DNA of 64,000 nt from Limisphaera sp. Its GTDB lineage: Bacteria; Verrucomicrobiota; Verrucomicrobiia; Limisphaerales; Limisphaeraceae. Within the stretch, counting starts at the first letter, position 1; each line of letters opens with the position of its first letter. The position numbers and the translations under genes are program-made. Shown here piece by piece: positions 11,787 to 20,681 of this stretch. The stretch lies in NCBI GenBank assembly GCA_025057755.1, contig JANWVC010000005.1:320071-384070 (forward strand), in the 5' to 3' direction. The notes under the pieces are model-generated. The model saw nothing but the letters and a program-made list of their open reading frames with translations. It did no database searches and was not told where the DNA came from.

Positions 11787-13454
11787 TCAAGTCAAGGAGC
11801 GATTGAGCGCGCTCAGGACAGCGCGCACTCCAGCCAGCTCAATATTGGTATCCACTCCGGCCCCCCAACGGGTACGTCCGTCATGCAGACGTACCTGAAT
11901 GTAGGCGATGGCGCTGGCCTCTTCACCGGCACTGAGCGCGTGCTCGCTGTAATGAAGGATTTCGAACTTCGGCACTCCAAACGCAACCAAGCCATGCACC
12001 AAGGCAGCCAGCGGGCCGTTCCCTTCCCCGCGAACTTCGACGGGCTCACCATGGTAGCGCAAGCGGGCCGTACATTCGACGCGGCCGTTCCGGCTGCGGG
12101 TTTCAAATCCGGTCAATTCCCAAGGCTGGGTCCGCTCAACATATTCGCGCCAGAACATGGCCTTTAATTCAGCCCCACTGACCTCACGGCCGAGCCGATC
12201 CACTTCGTCATTGGCAATGGGGCCAAACTCTCGCTGAAGCTCCTTGGGTAGCTCGATACCATACTCGGTCTCTAAAAGATAGGCAACACCGCCCTTACCC
12301 GACTGGCTGTTTACACGGATGACCTCACGATACTGCCGACCGATGTCCTGCGGATCAATCGGCAAGTAGGGCACATCCCAATACTGACGTTGTCCCTCAT
12401 TCCACTCGCGCAGCCCTTTTCGTATCGCATCCTGATGCGATCCGCTGAAAGCGGTGAAGACCAGTTCCCCCGCGTAAGGGTGTCGTGGCGGAACCGTCAT
12501 GCCGGTGCAACGCTCGTAAATGGCACGGAGCCGATTCAGGTCGCTGAAATCCAAGCCCGGGTCGATTCCATGCATGTAAAGATTGAGCGCCACAGTGACG
12601 ATGTCGAGGTTACCGGTTCGCTCGCCGTTGCCGAACAGGGTGCCCTCCACCCGTTCGGCGCCTGCAAGCAGCGCCAGCTCGGTCTTGGCCGTGCCGGTAC
12701 CGCGATCGTTGTGCGTGTGCACGCTGATGATTAGCGCATCCCGATTCCGGATGTTCCGGCACATCCACTCCACCTGATCGGCATACACGTTGGGTGTGGC
12801 AACCTCCACCGTGTCAGGTAAATTGAGAATCATTTTGCGGTCCGGCGTTGGTTTCCAGACTTCCATCACAGCTTCAGCCACTTCTTTGGCAAACTCGACC
12901 TCGGTAGCAGAGAAACTCTCCGGCGAGTATTGCAACCGTACCTCTGCGCCCTTCAGACGGGGCAATCGATCTTGAATCATTTGAGCGCCGCGCACGGCCA
13001 CTTGGATGATCTGCTCTTTGCTCATGTTGAACACGACGCGCCGCTGTGCGGGGGACGTGGAGTTATAAAGGTGAATGATCACCCGACGGGCGCCCACCAG
13101 CGATTCAATCGTCCGCTCGATCAAATCTTCCCGTGCCTGGACCAGCACTTGGATCCAGACATCGGACGGGATCCGATTCTCTTCGATCAACCGACGATTG
13201 AACGTGAATTCCGTGTTGGAAGCTGAGGGAAACCCAACTTCAATTTCCTTGAAACCACATCGAACCAAAGCCTGAAACATCTCCAACTTTTGGCTCACGT
13301 TCATGGGAATGGGGAGAGACTGATTCCCATCCCGCAAATCCACGCTGCACCAAATCGGCGCGCGAGTGACCGTCCGATTCGGCCATTGCCGGTCGGGTAA
13401 ATGGACCGGCGGAAACGGCCGGTATTTGGTCCAAGGCTCTTTCAACATGGGCAT
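11787..13454 (-). CDS. leuA: 2-isopropylmalate synthase
   Basis: Catalyses the first committed step of leucine biosynthesis, condensing acetyl-CoA with 2-oxoisovalerate. It belongs to the longer LeuA type seen in actinobacteria, shown by the N-terminal KYRPFPPVHLPDRQWPNR and WCSVDLRDGNQSL (catalytic and metal-binding DRDGNQ-like motif). The second metal motif is VHTHNDRGTG. The C-terminal part (about 420-555) is the regulatory domain that normally binds leucine. I start at the ATG at 13454, which has GAGGA ten bases upstream. The frame stays open to 13508, but that extension overlaps the attenuator. The product is 555 residues. Regulation is by the Leu attenuator described separately. Confidence 0.95.
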   Translation of the reverse strand: MPMLKEPWTKYRPFPPVHLPDRQWPNRTVTRAPIWCSVDLRDGNQSLPIPMNVSQKLEMFQALVRCGFKEIEVGFPSASNTEFTFNRRLIEENRIPSDVWIQVLVQAREDLIERTIESLVGARRVIIHLYNSTSPAQRRVVFNMSKEQIIQVAVRGAQMIQDRLPRLKGAEVRLQYSPESFSATEVEFAKEVAEAVMEVWKPTPDRKMILNLPDTVEVATPNVYADQVEWMCRNIRNRDALIISVHTHNDRGTGTAKTELALLAGAERVEGTLFGNGERTGNLDIVTVALNLYMHGIDPGLDFSDLNRLRAIYERCTGMTVPPRHPYAGELVFTAFSGSHQDAIRKGLREWNEGQRQYWDVPYLPIDPQDIGRQYREVIRVNSQSGKGGVAYLLETEYGIELPKELQREFGPIANDEVDRLGREVSGAELKAMFWREYVERTQPWELTGFETRSRNGRVECTARLRYHGEPVEVRGEGNGPLAALVHGLVAFGVPKFEILHYSEHALSAGEEASAIAYIQVRLHDGRTRWGAGVDTNIELAGVRAVLSALNRSLT

Positions 13455-13490
13455 AGGACAAAATTCCTCAAACTGCCGAGATCGAAATTT

Positions 13491-13529
13491 GAAAAACGCA
13501 AACCCCACTGCCGGGCTGGCAGTGGGGTT
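13491..13529 (-). terminator. leuA attenuator terminator hairpin
   Basis: On the minus strand, AACCCCACTGCC (13529-13518) and GGCAGTGGGGTT (13512-13501) form a perfect 12-bp stem with a five-base loop. TGCG and then five T follow (13500-13492). It lies between the leader peptide stop and leuA, exactly where an attenuator terminator belongs. Confidence 0.88.
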
Positions 13530-13590
13530 CCATCCAAAGTCCAGACTTCAGAGACTAAAACCCTACTGCCGCGCCGCGGTGTCGCAGCGC
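13518..13590 (-). promoter_or_regulatory. leuA attenuator: competing antiterminator and upstream hairpin
   Basis: The segment GGCAGTAGGGTT at 13570-13559 (end of the leader peptide frame) can pair with the 5' arm of the terminator (13529-13518) in 11 of 12 positions, so it would block terminator formation. Directly upstream, GCGCTGCG (13590-13583) pairs with CGCGGCGC (13578-13571) around an ACAC loop. A ribosome stalled on the Leu run at 13608-13597 would cover or melt that upstream hairpin and free the antiterminator. This is the standard logic of ribosome-mediated attenuation. The pairings are read directly and the mechanism is inferred. Confidence 0.82.
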
Positions 13591-13626
13591 ACCCCATAGT
13601 AGCAGCAGGTTCAGCCATCCATTCAT
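13555..13626 (-). CDS. leuL: Leucine-rich leader peptide of leuA
   Basis: A 23-codon frame from the ATG at 13626 to TAG at 13557-13555. The peptide begins MNGWLNLLLLWGAL and ends AAVGF. Six residues are Leu, four of them consecutive (CTG CTG CTA CTA, 13608-13597). The frame overlaps the antiterminator and is followed by a strong intrinsic terminator before leuA, so it most likely senses charged tRNA-Leu. No clear Shine-Dalgarno is present. The best promoter places the transcript start only 2-4 bases upstream, so it may be translated as a leaderless message. Confidence 0.85.
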   Translation of the reverse strand: MNGWLNLLLLWGALRHRGAAVGF

Positions 13627-13635
13627 CTTGTTTCC

Positions 13636-13663
13636 ATCATACTTGGAGCCACCACCTGGTCAA
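13636..13663 (-). promoter_or_regulatory. Predicted sigma-70-type promoter of the leu leader/leuA
   Basis: On the minus strand, TTGACC (13663-13658) is followed after 16 bases by TATGAT (13641-13636), both close to consensus. The expected start of transcription is around 13630-13628, just before the leader peptide ATG at 13626. The upstream gene ends in its own terminator at 13791-13751, so leuA needs a promoter in this interval. Confidence 0.7.
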
Positions 13664-13750
13664 ACGGTTTCTTCCAGCCCCTGAACTGTTTGGGCGGCTG
13701 AATCTCTATTGAGGCCGGGTCCGACAAAACGGCCGCCGCAAACCGACACT

Positions 13751-13791
13751 AAAAAGCCGGCCGGCAGCACCGAAAGGTGCCGCCGACCGGC
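13751..13791 (-). terminator. Intrinsic terminator after the Gfo/Idh/MocA gene
   Basis: A minus-strand hairpin of about 16 bp (GCCGGTCGGCGGCACC against GGTGCTGCCGGCCGGC with a TTTC loop, 13791-13756) is followed directly by TTTTT (13755-13751). It begins 24 bases after the oxidoreductase stop and separates that gene from the leu leader. Confidence 0.88.
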
Positions 13792-13814
13792 GATCCCTTC
13801 AACGTGAATCGTGA

Positions 13815-15005
13815 TCAGATCTTCCGCGGCATGGCCGTCCACGCGCCTTTATTCTTGCTGCTCTTGACGCATGTTTCCAAGAAAGCAATGCCCATCCAGC
13901 CATCCTCAACGTTGGCATACTTCGAGCCATCGCATCGGAATTCTTGACCTGTCTTCCATGCACGAACGTCAGCCTCGAAACAACGATGCAATCGTGCAAA
14001 GGCGTCATGGAATCCTTCCGGATGACCCGAAGGAATTGTAACTTCGGCCAACAACTCTTGGGGAAGGTCCTTGGGCAGGAAACCGTCACCGGGCGTCACG
14101 GCGCCACGCCAGTACACCCGGTCCGGTTGGCCGTTCAGGTAAACCACCAATTTCTCGGGTTCTTCCTGTCGCCATTCCAGGGTCCCTTTTGTGCCGGCCA
14201 CGATGATGCCCAGGTCGTTTTTATGCCCGATGCAGATTTGGGAAGCTCTTACAAGCGCCTTACCCCCGTTGTTGAGGCGGCAGTAAACGGTGAAATGGTC
14301 ATCCAGTGGCCGTCCTTCGACAAAGGTCTCGAGCTGCGCACTGACGTGGGTAACCTCCAAACCTGTCACGTATCGAAGGTGCATGAGCGCGTGCGTGCCA
14401 ATGTCACCGCCGCAACCCGAGACACCCGCTCGCTTGGGATCTACCCGCCAGGAAGCCTGTTGCTGACCGGTGGCTTCTAGTTTGGTAGCCAGCCAACCCT
14501 GTAGATAATAACTATCCACCCATCGGACCTCACCAATGAGGCCGTTCCGAACAATGTAACGGGAGAGCCTCGTGGTCCAATGGCCCAGGTAGGTGTGCGC
14601 CACTCCGAACGGGATATTGCGTTTTCGGACCTCTTTAACCAGTGCGTTGGCTTCCTTAAGATTCAAGCATAGAGGCTTTTCACAAAAAACCGGGATGCCG
14701 GCCTTTAACGCCTTGATGGCGGGGTCAAAATGAACATGGTTGGGCGTCACAATCAGGATGTAGTCCAGCTTTTCCTCGTCCGGTAACGAGGCATTGGCCG
14801 CGATCATTTCATCGTACGAACCGTAGCCTCGAATCGGGTACGGCCAGTTGGCTGCTTCCTCCAGCGCGATTTTGGGGTCAGGGAACAAAGCCCCCGCGGC
14901 TACGCGCCGGGTGCCATCCATATTGATGGCCCGTTGGTGAGGATGAACGATGAACGCGCCGCGTCCACCGCCGACAAGGCCGACATTTAGAGGTCTGTTT
15001 GACAT
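13815..15005 (-). CDS. Gfo/Idh/MocA family NAD(P)-dependent oxidoreductase
   Basis: A 396-residue dehydrogenase. The N-terminal Rossmann fold starts NVGLVGGGRGAF, followed by the family's LIVTPNHVHFDPAIKALKAG and the catalytic-region motif CEKPL (Lys is the usual catalytic residue). The C-terminal half is the alpha/beta substrate domain and contains DIGTHALMHLRYVTG, with the His often involved in catalysis. Members oxidise or reduce sugars, inositols or glycosidic 3-OH groups. The substrate here cannot be told. No signal peptide is seen, so it is probably cytoplasmic. The gene is monocistronic with its own terminator. Confidence 0.9.
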   Translation of the reverse strand: MSNRPLNVGLVGGGRGAFIVHPHQRAINMDGTRRVAAGALFPDPKIALEEAANWPYPIRGYGSYDEMIAANASLPDEEKLDYILIVTPNHVHFDPAIKALKAGIPVFCEKPLCLNLKEANALVKEVRKRNIPFGVAHTYLGHWTTRLSRYIVRNGLIGEVRWVDSYYLQGWLATKLEATGQQQASWRVDPKRAGVSGCGGDIGTHALMHLRYVTGLEVTHVSAQLETFVEGRPLDDHFTVYCRLNNGGKALVRASQICIGHKNDLGIIVAGTKGTLEWRQEEPEKLVVYLNGQPDRVYWRGAVTPGDGFLPKDLPQELLAEVTIPSGHPEGFHDAFARLHRCFEADVRAWKTGQEFRCDGSKYANVEDGWMGIAFLETCVKSSKNKGAWTAMPRKI

Positions 15006-15268
15006 AGGCTGCAGGTCTGTTACGCTCGGTCTCCGTGATCGGTTTGGCTGGCCGCGCCCAAGACTCCTTCAAGCCTCCAGGCGCGCCCTGCGGGTGCAGA
15101 ATAAATCGGTCCCCGTATCCCCTGCCAAGCTTTTTCCGGCAATTCTAGAGGCACGAGGACGGTCGGCGTCACCAGTGGAAGATTCCGCTAAAGCTGACCG
15201 CAGTGAGCGCCGAAAAGATGGGAGGCAATGTGATTCATGCCGGCAATAGGTCCTGAAGAGAAGAGGTG

Positions 15269-18200
15269 ATGAACGCCCGCTGGGTAAGGATGTTGGCGCT
15301 CGGTCTTGCGCTGAGCGGGGGGGCCTTTTCCGAGCCTGTAACATCCAGCAGGTCGGAAAGTTCATTTGGAATCACCTCAATTGCCCATTTTTGGTCATTA
15401 TCCGAAGCCGAGATTCGACGCGGTCTGCCCGTACATCTGGAGGGCATTGTGCTATACGAAGATCCGGATTGGGGCTTGCTCTTTATCCAAGACGACACAG
15501 GCACTCTCTTTACGGAACTGCCCCGGGGCGTCACGCCGTTTAAGGTTGGAGACCGGGTGCGCTTGACCGGTGTGACAGCTTGGGTTCAAACAAACCGTCG
15601 AATTGACAAGATTGAAGTAAAGGTAACAGGCTCTGGGGTGCTTCCACCGCCTGCTCGGCTTTCATGGACCGACCTAACGAATCGTACAGCCTCGGCTCAG
15701 CGTGTGGTCTTTGAAGGGGTCGTACGTGAGGCGGAACCACTGGATGCAGGTCGGGGCCGGCTGATTCTGGATGCCGGTCGAGCTCGGATTCAGGCCTTTC
15801 TTCGCGAGGCCAATTCCGAAAGTCTCATCCGTATCCGACATGCACGTGTGCAGGTGGTTGGCCTCCGTGTCCCAGCGGCAAACCCAAAACCTGGACTCGC
15901 CCCTGTGGATCTACTCGTGAGGGGGTTGGAGGATGTCCTCGTGCTGATGGCGATGTCTCAAGACCCGTTTCAAGCGCCGGTCACATCGATTCGATCCCTA
16001 GTGGCGCAGTTTCGTCCGAATCGACCCCAGATGCTACAGCGCGTCCAAGGCCTGGTGCGAGACCAAATTGTAGGTCGTTCCTTTTGGTTGGAAGATGGCA
16101 CCGGTCGTATTGAAATCCGGAGTTCACATGCCTTGGTGCTGACCAATGGAACCCGGCTGGAGGTGGTGGGATACCCAAACGGTACCGGGTCTTCAGATCT
16201 GTGGTTGGAAGAAGTTTCTTTTCGGATCCAAGGGGCATCCAGACTATCAGCTGAAGAGCCGGTCGGCCACGTATTCCAGTTTATTCAAGAAATCCGCGCA
16301 CTCACACCAGAACAAGCTGCTACCCGGCGAGCAGTGTCCGTAGAAGCAGTGGTAACCTATCACGATCCAAACTGGCGCGTGTTATTTATCCAACAAGGTG
16401 ATTCAGGAATCTTTGTGAACTGCGGAAGCCCCCCGGATCGGTTGGAGCCTGGAGACAGGGTCCGCGTAGAGGGGGTCACCGGTCCTGGAGGGTATGCGCC
16501 CATTATTGACCAGGCCCGGGTCACACGGCTCGGGCAGGGCGGCCTGCCTGAGCCTGTTCGACCCAGTGAGACGCGGTTGTTCTCAGGCCTGTTGGATTCT
16601 ACTTGGGCGGAGTTACAGGCCAGAATCCAAACCGTAAAGCGCATGGGACCGAACTTGGAACTAACCCTGGCTACGCGCCGGGGGTCTATCCAAGCTTGGT
16701 TGCCTGACTGGAGCAATGAACCAGCGCCTGAGAACTGGGTAGGCCTTGAAGTTCGAGCTCGGGGAGTGGTGGGATCCCGCTTTAATGCCCTCCGCCAACT
16801 TACCGGCGTTACGCTTCATGTGCCCAAACGCACATATCTTGAATTCTTGGAGCCCGTTCCGGAGGATCCTTGGGACCGCCCAGTCATGTCCATTCGCCAA
16901 CTCCTAACGGCCTCCAGTGGGCGGGGCTACGCGGCACGAGCCAGAATCCAAGGTGTGGTCACCTACGCCAGCACCAACGGCTGGATTGCCATCCAAGACC
17001 ACACCGCCGGTCTGTGGTTAGAGCTGCCGTCAGAAAAGCTTCATCCCGGGCAAAAGGTTGAATTATTAGGTTTTCCGGCTGCGGGCAGCCATGGTCCCAC
17101 GCTAGAACACCCCGCAGCTCGCATCACCGGCACGGACGCATTGCCCGCCCCTGTCCGGGCTGCTCCTGAAGCGTTGCTTAGCGGCGAATTGGAAGCGCAA
17201 CGTGTCACTGTGGAAGGTACACTGATCGAAAACCACACGGGGCTGTCCCGTCCGTATTTCCTCCTCGATGACTCCGGCACATTGATCCACGTTTATCTGC
17301 CTGCGGACTCGCCGTTGAGCGGGCTCACAAGTTGGAAACCCGGAAGCCGCTTGGCTGCAACGGGCGTGGTACGCACCCAAAGGGACGAATCAGGACGCGG
17401 TCGGGCTGTGCGCATCATGGTGAACTCCCCACGTGAGATGCAAATGCTTGCTGCTCCTCCCTGGCTGACCAAAAGGCATCTGGCACTGATCGGAGGCGCG
17501 GCTGCGGTTGTAGCCGTGCTAGCCCTGGCTTGGGGCTGCATGCTTCGGCATAAGGTTCAGACCCAGACGCGCGCGATCCAAGAACAGCTCCGAAGAGAAC
17601 AGGAGCTCAAAAAGCGTTATGAGGACCTCTTCGAAAATGCGGGTGATCTGATTTTGATTCTCGATACTGAGGGGCGAATCATTGCCGTCAACCGCGCCGC
17701 GGAAAAGGCGTTCGGTGAACCCCGAACCGCTCTTGCCGGTCGTTTGCTCTCGGACTTTCTCCATACCGACGATCGTCCCCGATTTGAGGAGGCACTCCAA
17801 CGCCTGCGTGCCGGCCGCTCTGGATCTCCCTTCGAAGTGCGGCTCAAATCGCAAGATGGTAAAGAACGCGTTTGGGAGCTGAATCTACAGAGCCTGCAAT
17901 GCAACGGCTCAAAAGGAGGTTTTGAATGCATCGCACGCGACCAATCGGAACGCCGCCAGTTGGAATCGCAGATGCGGCAAATGCAGCGGTTGGAGTCCGT
18001 CGGTCAGTTGGCCGCCGGCGTCGCGCATGATTACAACAACATCATGACAGTCATCCTCGGCCACACAGGGATGCTGCTGCAGGAAGGCAACCTCGCGCCG
18101 GCAATTCAAGAATCCCTCCATGAGATCCAGCGCGCGGCCACCCGGGCGGCGGATCTGACGCGGCAATTGCTAGCCTTCAGTCGCAAACAAGTCATGAAGG

Positions 18201-19162
18201 CTCGGCCCATAAATCTCAACGAAGTGGTCACAGACATGAGCAAAATGTTGCGGCGCTTGCTCGGCGAGCACATTGAATTGCAATGTCAACTCGATCCGGC
18301 TCTTTCCCTGATTCAGGCTGATGTCGCCATGATCGAGCAAGTCATCGTCAACCTGGCAGTCAATGCGCGGGATGCCATGCCCCACGGCGGCAAGTTGACC
18401 ATCCGCACGGAGCGCACGGAGGTCAGCCCCGAGCATTTGAAACGCTCCGCCGAGGCTGCGCCCGGGCGGCACGTCTGTCTGGCGGTAAGCGACACAGGGA
18501 CCGGGATGGACGCCGAGACGCTCCAGCACATCTTTGAACCCTTTTTCACCACGAAGCCGTTTGGCAAAGGGTCCGGCCTGGGCCTCTCCACCGTGTATGG
18601 AATTGTCAAACAGCATAACGGTTGGATTGAAGTGGAGAGTCAACCGGGCCGCGGGAGCACGTTCCGCGTTTTCTTTCCGGCCACGGGCGATGCAGCCAAG
18701 CCGGTTAAGGCGTCCAAACATTCACCTGTGCTGGGCGGTCACGAGACGATTCTCGCGGTTGAGGACGAACCGGCCCTCCGCTCGATGTTGGTCAACGGAC
18801 TGCGGCGCTTGGGATACCAGGTCTTGGCAGCGTCAAATGGCATCGAGGCACTCCAACTCTGGCAGACGCATCGAAACCAAATCGATTTGCTGATCACCGA
18901 CATGGTCATGCCAGGCGGGCTCAACGGTAAGGAACTGGCCGACCGACTGCGCGCCGAGCAGCCCGACCTCAAAGTCATTTTCTCCAGCGGATACAGCCCG
19001 GAACTATTCGACCAGGGCGTGAATCATTTGCCCGGGGCGTTCCTCCCTAAGCCATTTACTCCGGCCAAATTGGCCGCCACGGTGCGCACGTGTCTCGACG
19101 GCAAGCAAACACCAGCAACTATCATCGCTTCGCCGGCACAGTCACAGAAGGTTTCGGCATAA
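15269..19162 (+). CDS. Hybrid histidine kinase with periplasmic OB-like repeat sensor, PAS, kinase and receiver
   Basis: A 1,297-residue signalling protein. After a signal peptide, residues about 40-720 form roughly seven repeated OB-like beta modules. They share the pattern V-x-EG-V, a loop, (L/I)FIQD-x-(T/S)G, and (P/K)GD/xRVR(L/V)xG. One membrane helix lies at about 738-758, so the repeats are periplasmic. A cytoplasmic PAS domain (784-900) follows, then a dimerisation domain with phospho-acceptor His920 in GVAHDYNNIM. The ATPase domain has NLAVNARDAMP and GSGLGLSTVYG. A receiver domain has Asp1211 in LLITDMVMPGG. The ATG at 15269 is chosen over the GTG at 15266 because GAAGAG sits eight bases upstream. 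Ligand and output are unknown. Confidence 0.9.
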   Translation: MNARWVRMLALGLALSGGAFSEPVTSSRSESSFGITSIAHFWSLSEAEIRRGLPVHLEGIVLYEDPDWGLLFIQDDTGTLFTELPRGVTPFKVGDRVRLTGVTAWVQTNRRIDKIEVKVTGSGVLPPPARLSWTDLTNRTASAQRVVFEGVVREAEPLDAGRGRLILDAGRARIQAFLREANSESLIRIRHARVQVVGLRVPAANPKPGLAPVDLLVRGLEDVLVLMAMSQDPFQAPVTSIRSLVAQFRPNRPQMLQRVQGLVRDQIVGRSFWLEDGTGRIEIRSSHALVLTNGTRLEVVGYPNGTGSSDLWLEEVSFRIQGASRLSAEEPVGHVFQFIQEIRALTPEQAATRRAVSVEAVVTYHDPNWRVLFIQQGDSGIFVNCGSPPDRLEPGDRVRVEGVTGPGGYAPIIDQARVTRLGQGGLPEPVRPSETRLFSGLLDSTWAELQARIQTVKRMGPNLELTLATRRGSIQAWLPDWSNEPAPENWVGLEVRARGVVGSRFNALRQLTGVTLHVPKRTYLEFLEPVPEDPWDRPVMSIRQLLTASSGRGYAARARIQGVVTYASTNGWIAIQDHTAGLWLELPSEKLHPGQKVELLGFPAAGSHGPTLEHPAARITGTDALPAPVRAAPEALLSGELEAQRVTVEGTLIENHTGLSRPYFLLDDSGTLIHVYLPADSPLSGLTSWKPGSRLAATGVVRTQRDESGRGRAVRIMVNSPREMQMLAAPPWLTKRHLALIGGAAAVVAVLALAWGCMLRHKVQTQTRAIQEQLRREQELKKRYEDLFENAGDLILILDTEGRIIAVNRAAEKAFGEPRTALAGRLLSDFLHTDDRPRFEEALQRLRAGRSGSPFEVRLKSQDGKERVWELNLQSLQCNGSKGGFECIARDQSERRQLESQMRQMQRLESVGQLAAGVAHDYNNIMTVILGHTGMLLQEGNLAPAIQESLHEIQRAATRAADLTRQLLAFSRKQVMKARPINLNEVVTDMSKMLRRLLGEHIELQCQLDPALSLIQADVAMIEQVIVNLAVNARDAMPHGGKLTIRTERTEVSPEHLKRSAEAAPGRHVCLAVSDTGTGMDAETLQHIFEPFFTTKPFGKGSGLGLSTVYGIVKQHNGWIEVESQPGRGSTFRVFFPATGDAAKPVKASKHSPVLGGHETILAVEDEPALRSMLVNGLRRLGYQVLAASNGIEALQLWQTHRNQIDLLITDMVMPGGLNGKELADRLRAEQPDLKVIFSSGYSPELFDQGVNHLPGAFLPKPFTPAKLAATVRTCLDGKQTPATIIASPAQSQKVSA

Positions 19163-19619
19163 CTGCAAGTCCCGGCCAAGCCGCATCCTCTGCCTCGACA
19201 CGGGACAATCCTGCGCCGATGATCCCTGAGGCAAGAAGCGGCTTACAAGAGAATTTCGGTCCTACATCGGGCCGGTTTTGCCCTTGCAGCGTTCCGCTGA
19301 TTGGTTGCGGGCTCGTCAAATTGCACGAGGCAGTCCGCCATTAGACACGGCCCGGCGAGCCTGCCGCCGATCAATATGGCAGTGGTAGCCTCGGACGCGC
19401 ACGCGTCATGCTGGCCAAACTATTGTGAACCAACCGGTCAGTGCTCGCCACTACCAAAAAGCCCATGTCATGAGTGAGCATTGTGGCACGAGGAGCTCCC
19501 CGCCCGCTATTGTCTAATGCCGTCTCTGACAACTGTTTTACCGTGCTTCTCTCAACCTCCACCAGCAGGCATAGTAAAGATCGGATTTGGTTTCTTGCTA
19601 ACACAGCGCGGCTGATCGC
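19163..19619. other. Intergenic region, no gene recognised
   Basis: These 457 bases lie between the convergent kinase and DUF1080 genes. Only short frames that look non-coding are present, and no clear terminator hairpin with a T-run was found. Confidence 0.45.
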
Positions 19620-20681
19620 CTATCGACGGCGACGCGCGACATTGGCCCCTTCGCCCACGGACCATACAAGTTCATGGACCTGGCCATCTGTGCCCATCCG
19701 GAATTCGATCTGAACATCAGTCGACTTGGCGAAGAACCGAGTTTCAGACTCTGCATAGAGGACCAGGGTTTCGCCTCCAAACCGGGCTGTTAAATGATCT
19801 CCCTCGCGGGTGATGGTGATCTGATCGTAAGTCCCTGCGTACCGATCTAGTATGCTTCGGGGCAAGAGATACTCCGGCTTGGAAGGCGGCCCTAACTCCC
19901 GGACCCATATATTGCGGAATCGGACAGGATTCCCGTGATCCTGCAAACTGATCGGCAACTTTTCCGGATGCACGCGGTAGGGCGGCCGATTGATCCATTG
20001 CGTGGGTCCGGCCAGAGGCACATGGTATTGCACCAGGACGCCGTTGTGGAAAACGGTCAGCCGTGCAGGCTGAATCAAACGGCCTTCCGTATCGAATCTC
20101 GGGGCCAGGTAAACCACGTCATAGGTTTGCCATTCCCCTGGGGGTCGGCATGCGTTAACCAACGGCGGATACTGACCATAAACAGCGCCAGCCTGGCCGT
20201 CTGCGTAAGTCTCGTTCTCGTATGAGTCCAGGATTTGGACCTCGTAACGATCCAATCCGAAAAACAAACCGCTGTTACCCCGCCCTTGACCTGAGCCAGC
20301 CGGCTTCGCAGGCGCTGCCCACTCGAGGTGAAGCTGGCAATCTCCAAAACTGCGCCGGGTCCGAATGTACCCGCTGCCGGGCGTGCACTCCATGTAACCG
20401 TCTCGCACCGCCCACTTGGAGGGTGAGCCGTCCATGGCGCACCATGCTGACAGATCCTTGCCATCGAATAAGACGATTGCATCGGATGGCGGTCGGCCCG
20501 GCTCAACAGGCGTGCTTGGCGTTGGCGGGACGATAACCGGCGGACGTGGCCGGGTTCGATCGTGCGGAATCCAGTTTGGGTCAGGTCCAACAGGTGGAAA
20601 CGCAGGTTGTGCATCTGCTGCGAATCGGGCGAGGCCCAACCAAAACACGCCAGCCAATGTGATGCATGTGGACACTTTCAT
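19620..20681 (-). CDS. Secreted DUF1080 (3-keto-disaccharide hydrolase-like) protein
   Basis: A 353-residue exported protein starting at the ATG at 20681, which is preceded by AGGAAAG. A signal peptide (hydrophobic CITLAGVFWLGLARFAADA) is followed by a Pro-rich linker of about 40 residues. The DUF1080 beta-sandwich then begins at AIVLFDGKDLSAW. Family landmarks include GDCQLHLEWAAP, GNSGLFFGLDRYEVQILDSY and ISLQDHGNPVRFRNIWVREL. DUF1080 proteins are abundant in Planctomycetes and Verrucomicrobia, and some act on 3-keto sugars. A further domain of about 80 residues at the C-terminus (after about 270) looks like a small beta domain of unknown role. It is divergent from the rhamnosidase gene. 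Confidence 0.88.
   Translation of the reverse strand: MKVSTCITLAGVFWLGLARFAADAQPAFPPVGPDPNWIPHDRTRPRPPVIVPPTPSTPVEPGRPPSDAIVLFDGKDLSAWCAMDGSPSKWAVRDGYMECTPGSGYIRTRRSFGDCQLHLEWAAPAKPAGSGQGRGNSGLFFGLDRYEVQILDSYENETYADGQAGAVYGQYPPLVNACRPPGEWQTYDVVYLAPRFDTEGRLIQPARLTVFHNGVLVQYHVPLAGPTQWINRPPYRVHPEKLPISLQDHGNPVRFRNIWVRELGPPSKPEYLLPRSILDRYAGTYDQITITREGDHLTARFGGETLVLYAESETRFFAKSTDVQIEFRMGTDGQVHELVWSVGEGANVARRRR

Noticed and set aside
13455..13508. Longer N-terminus of leuA reaching back to 13508
   Set aside because: It would overlap the attenuator terminator and its T-run. The ATG at 13454 has a ribosome-binding site and fits the family N-terminus.
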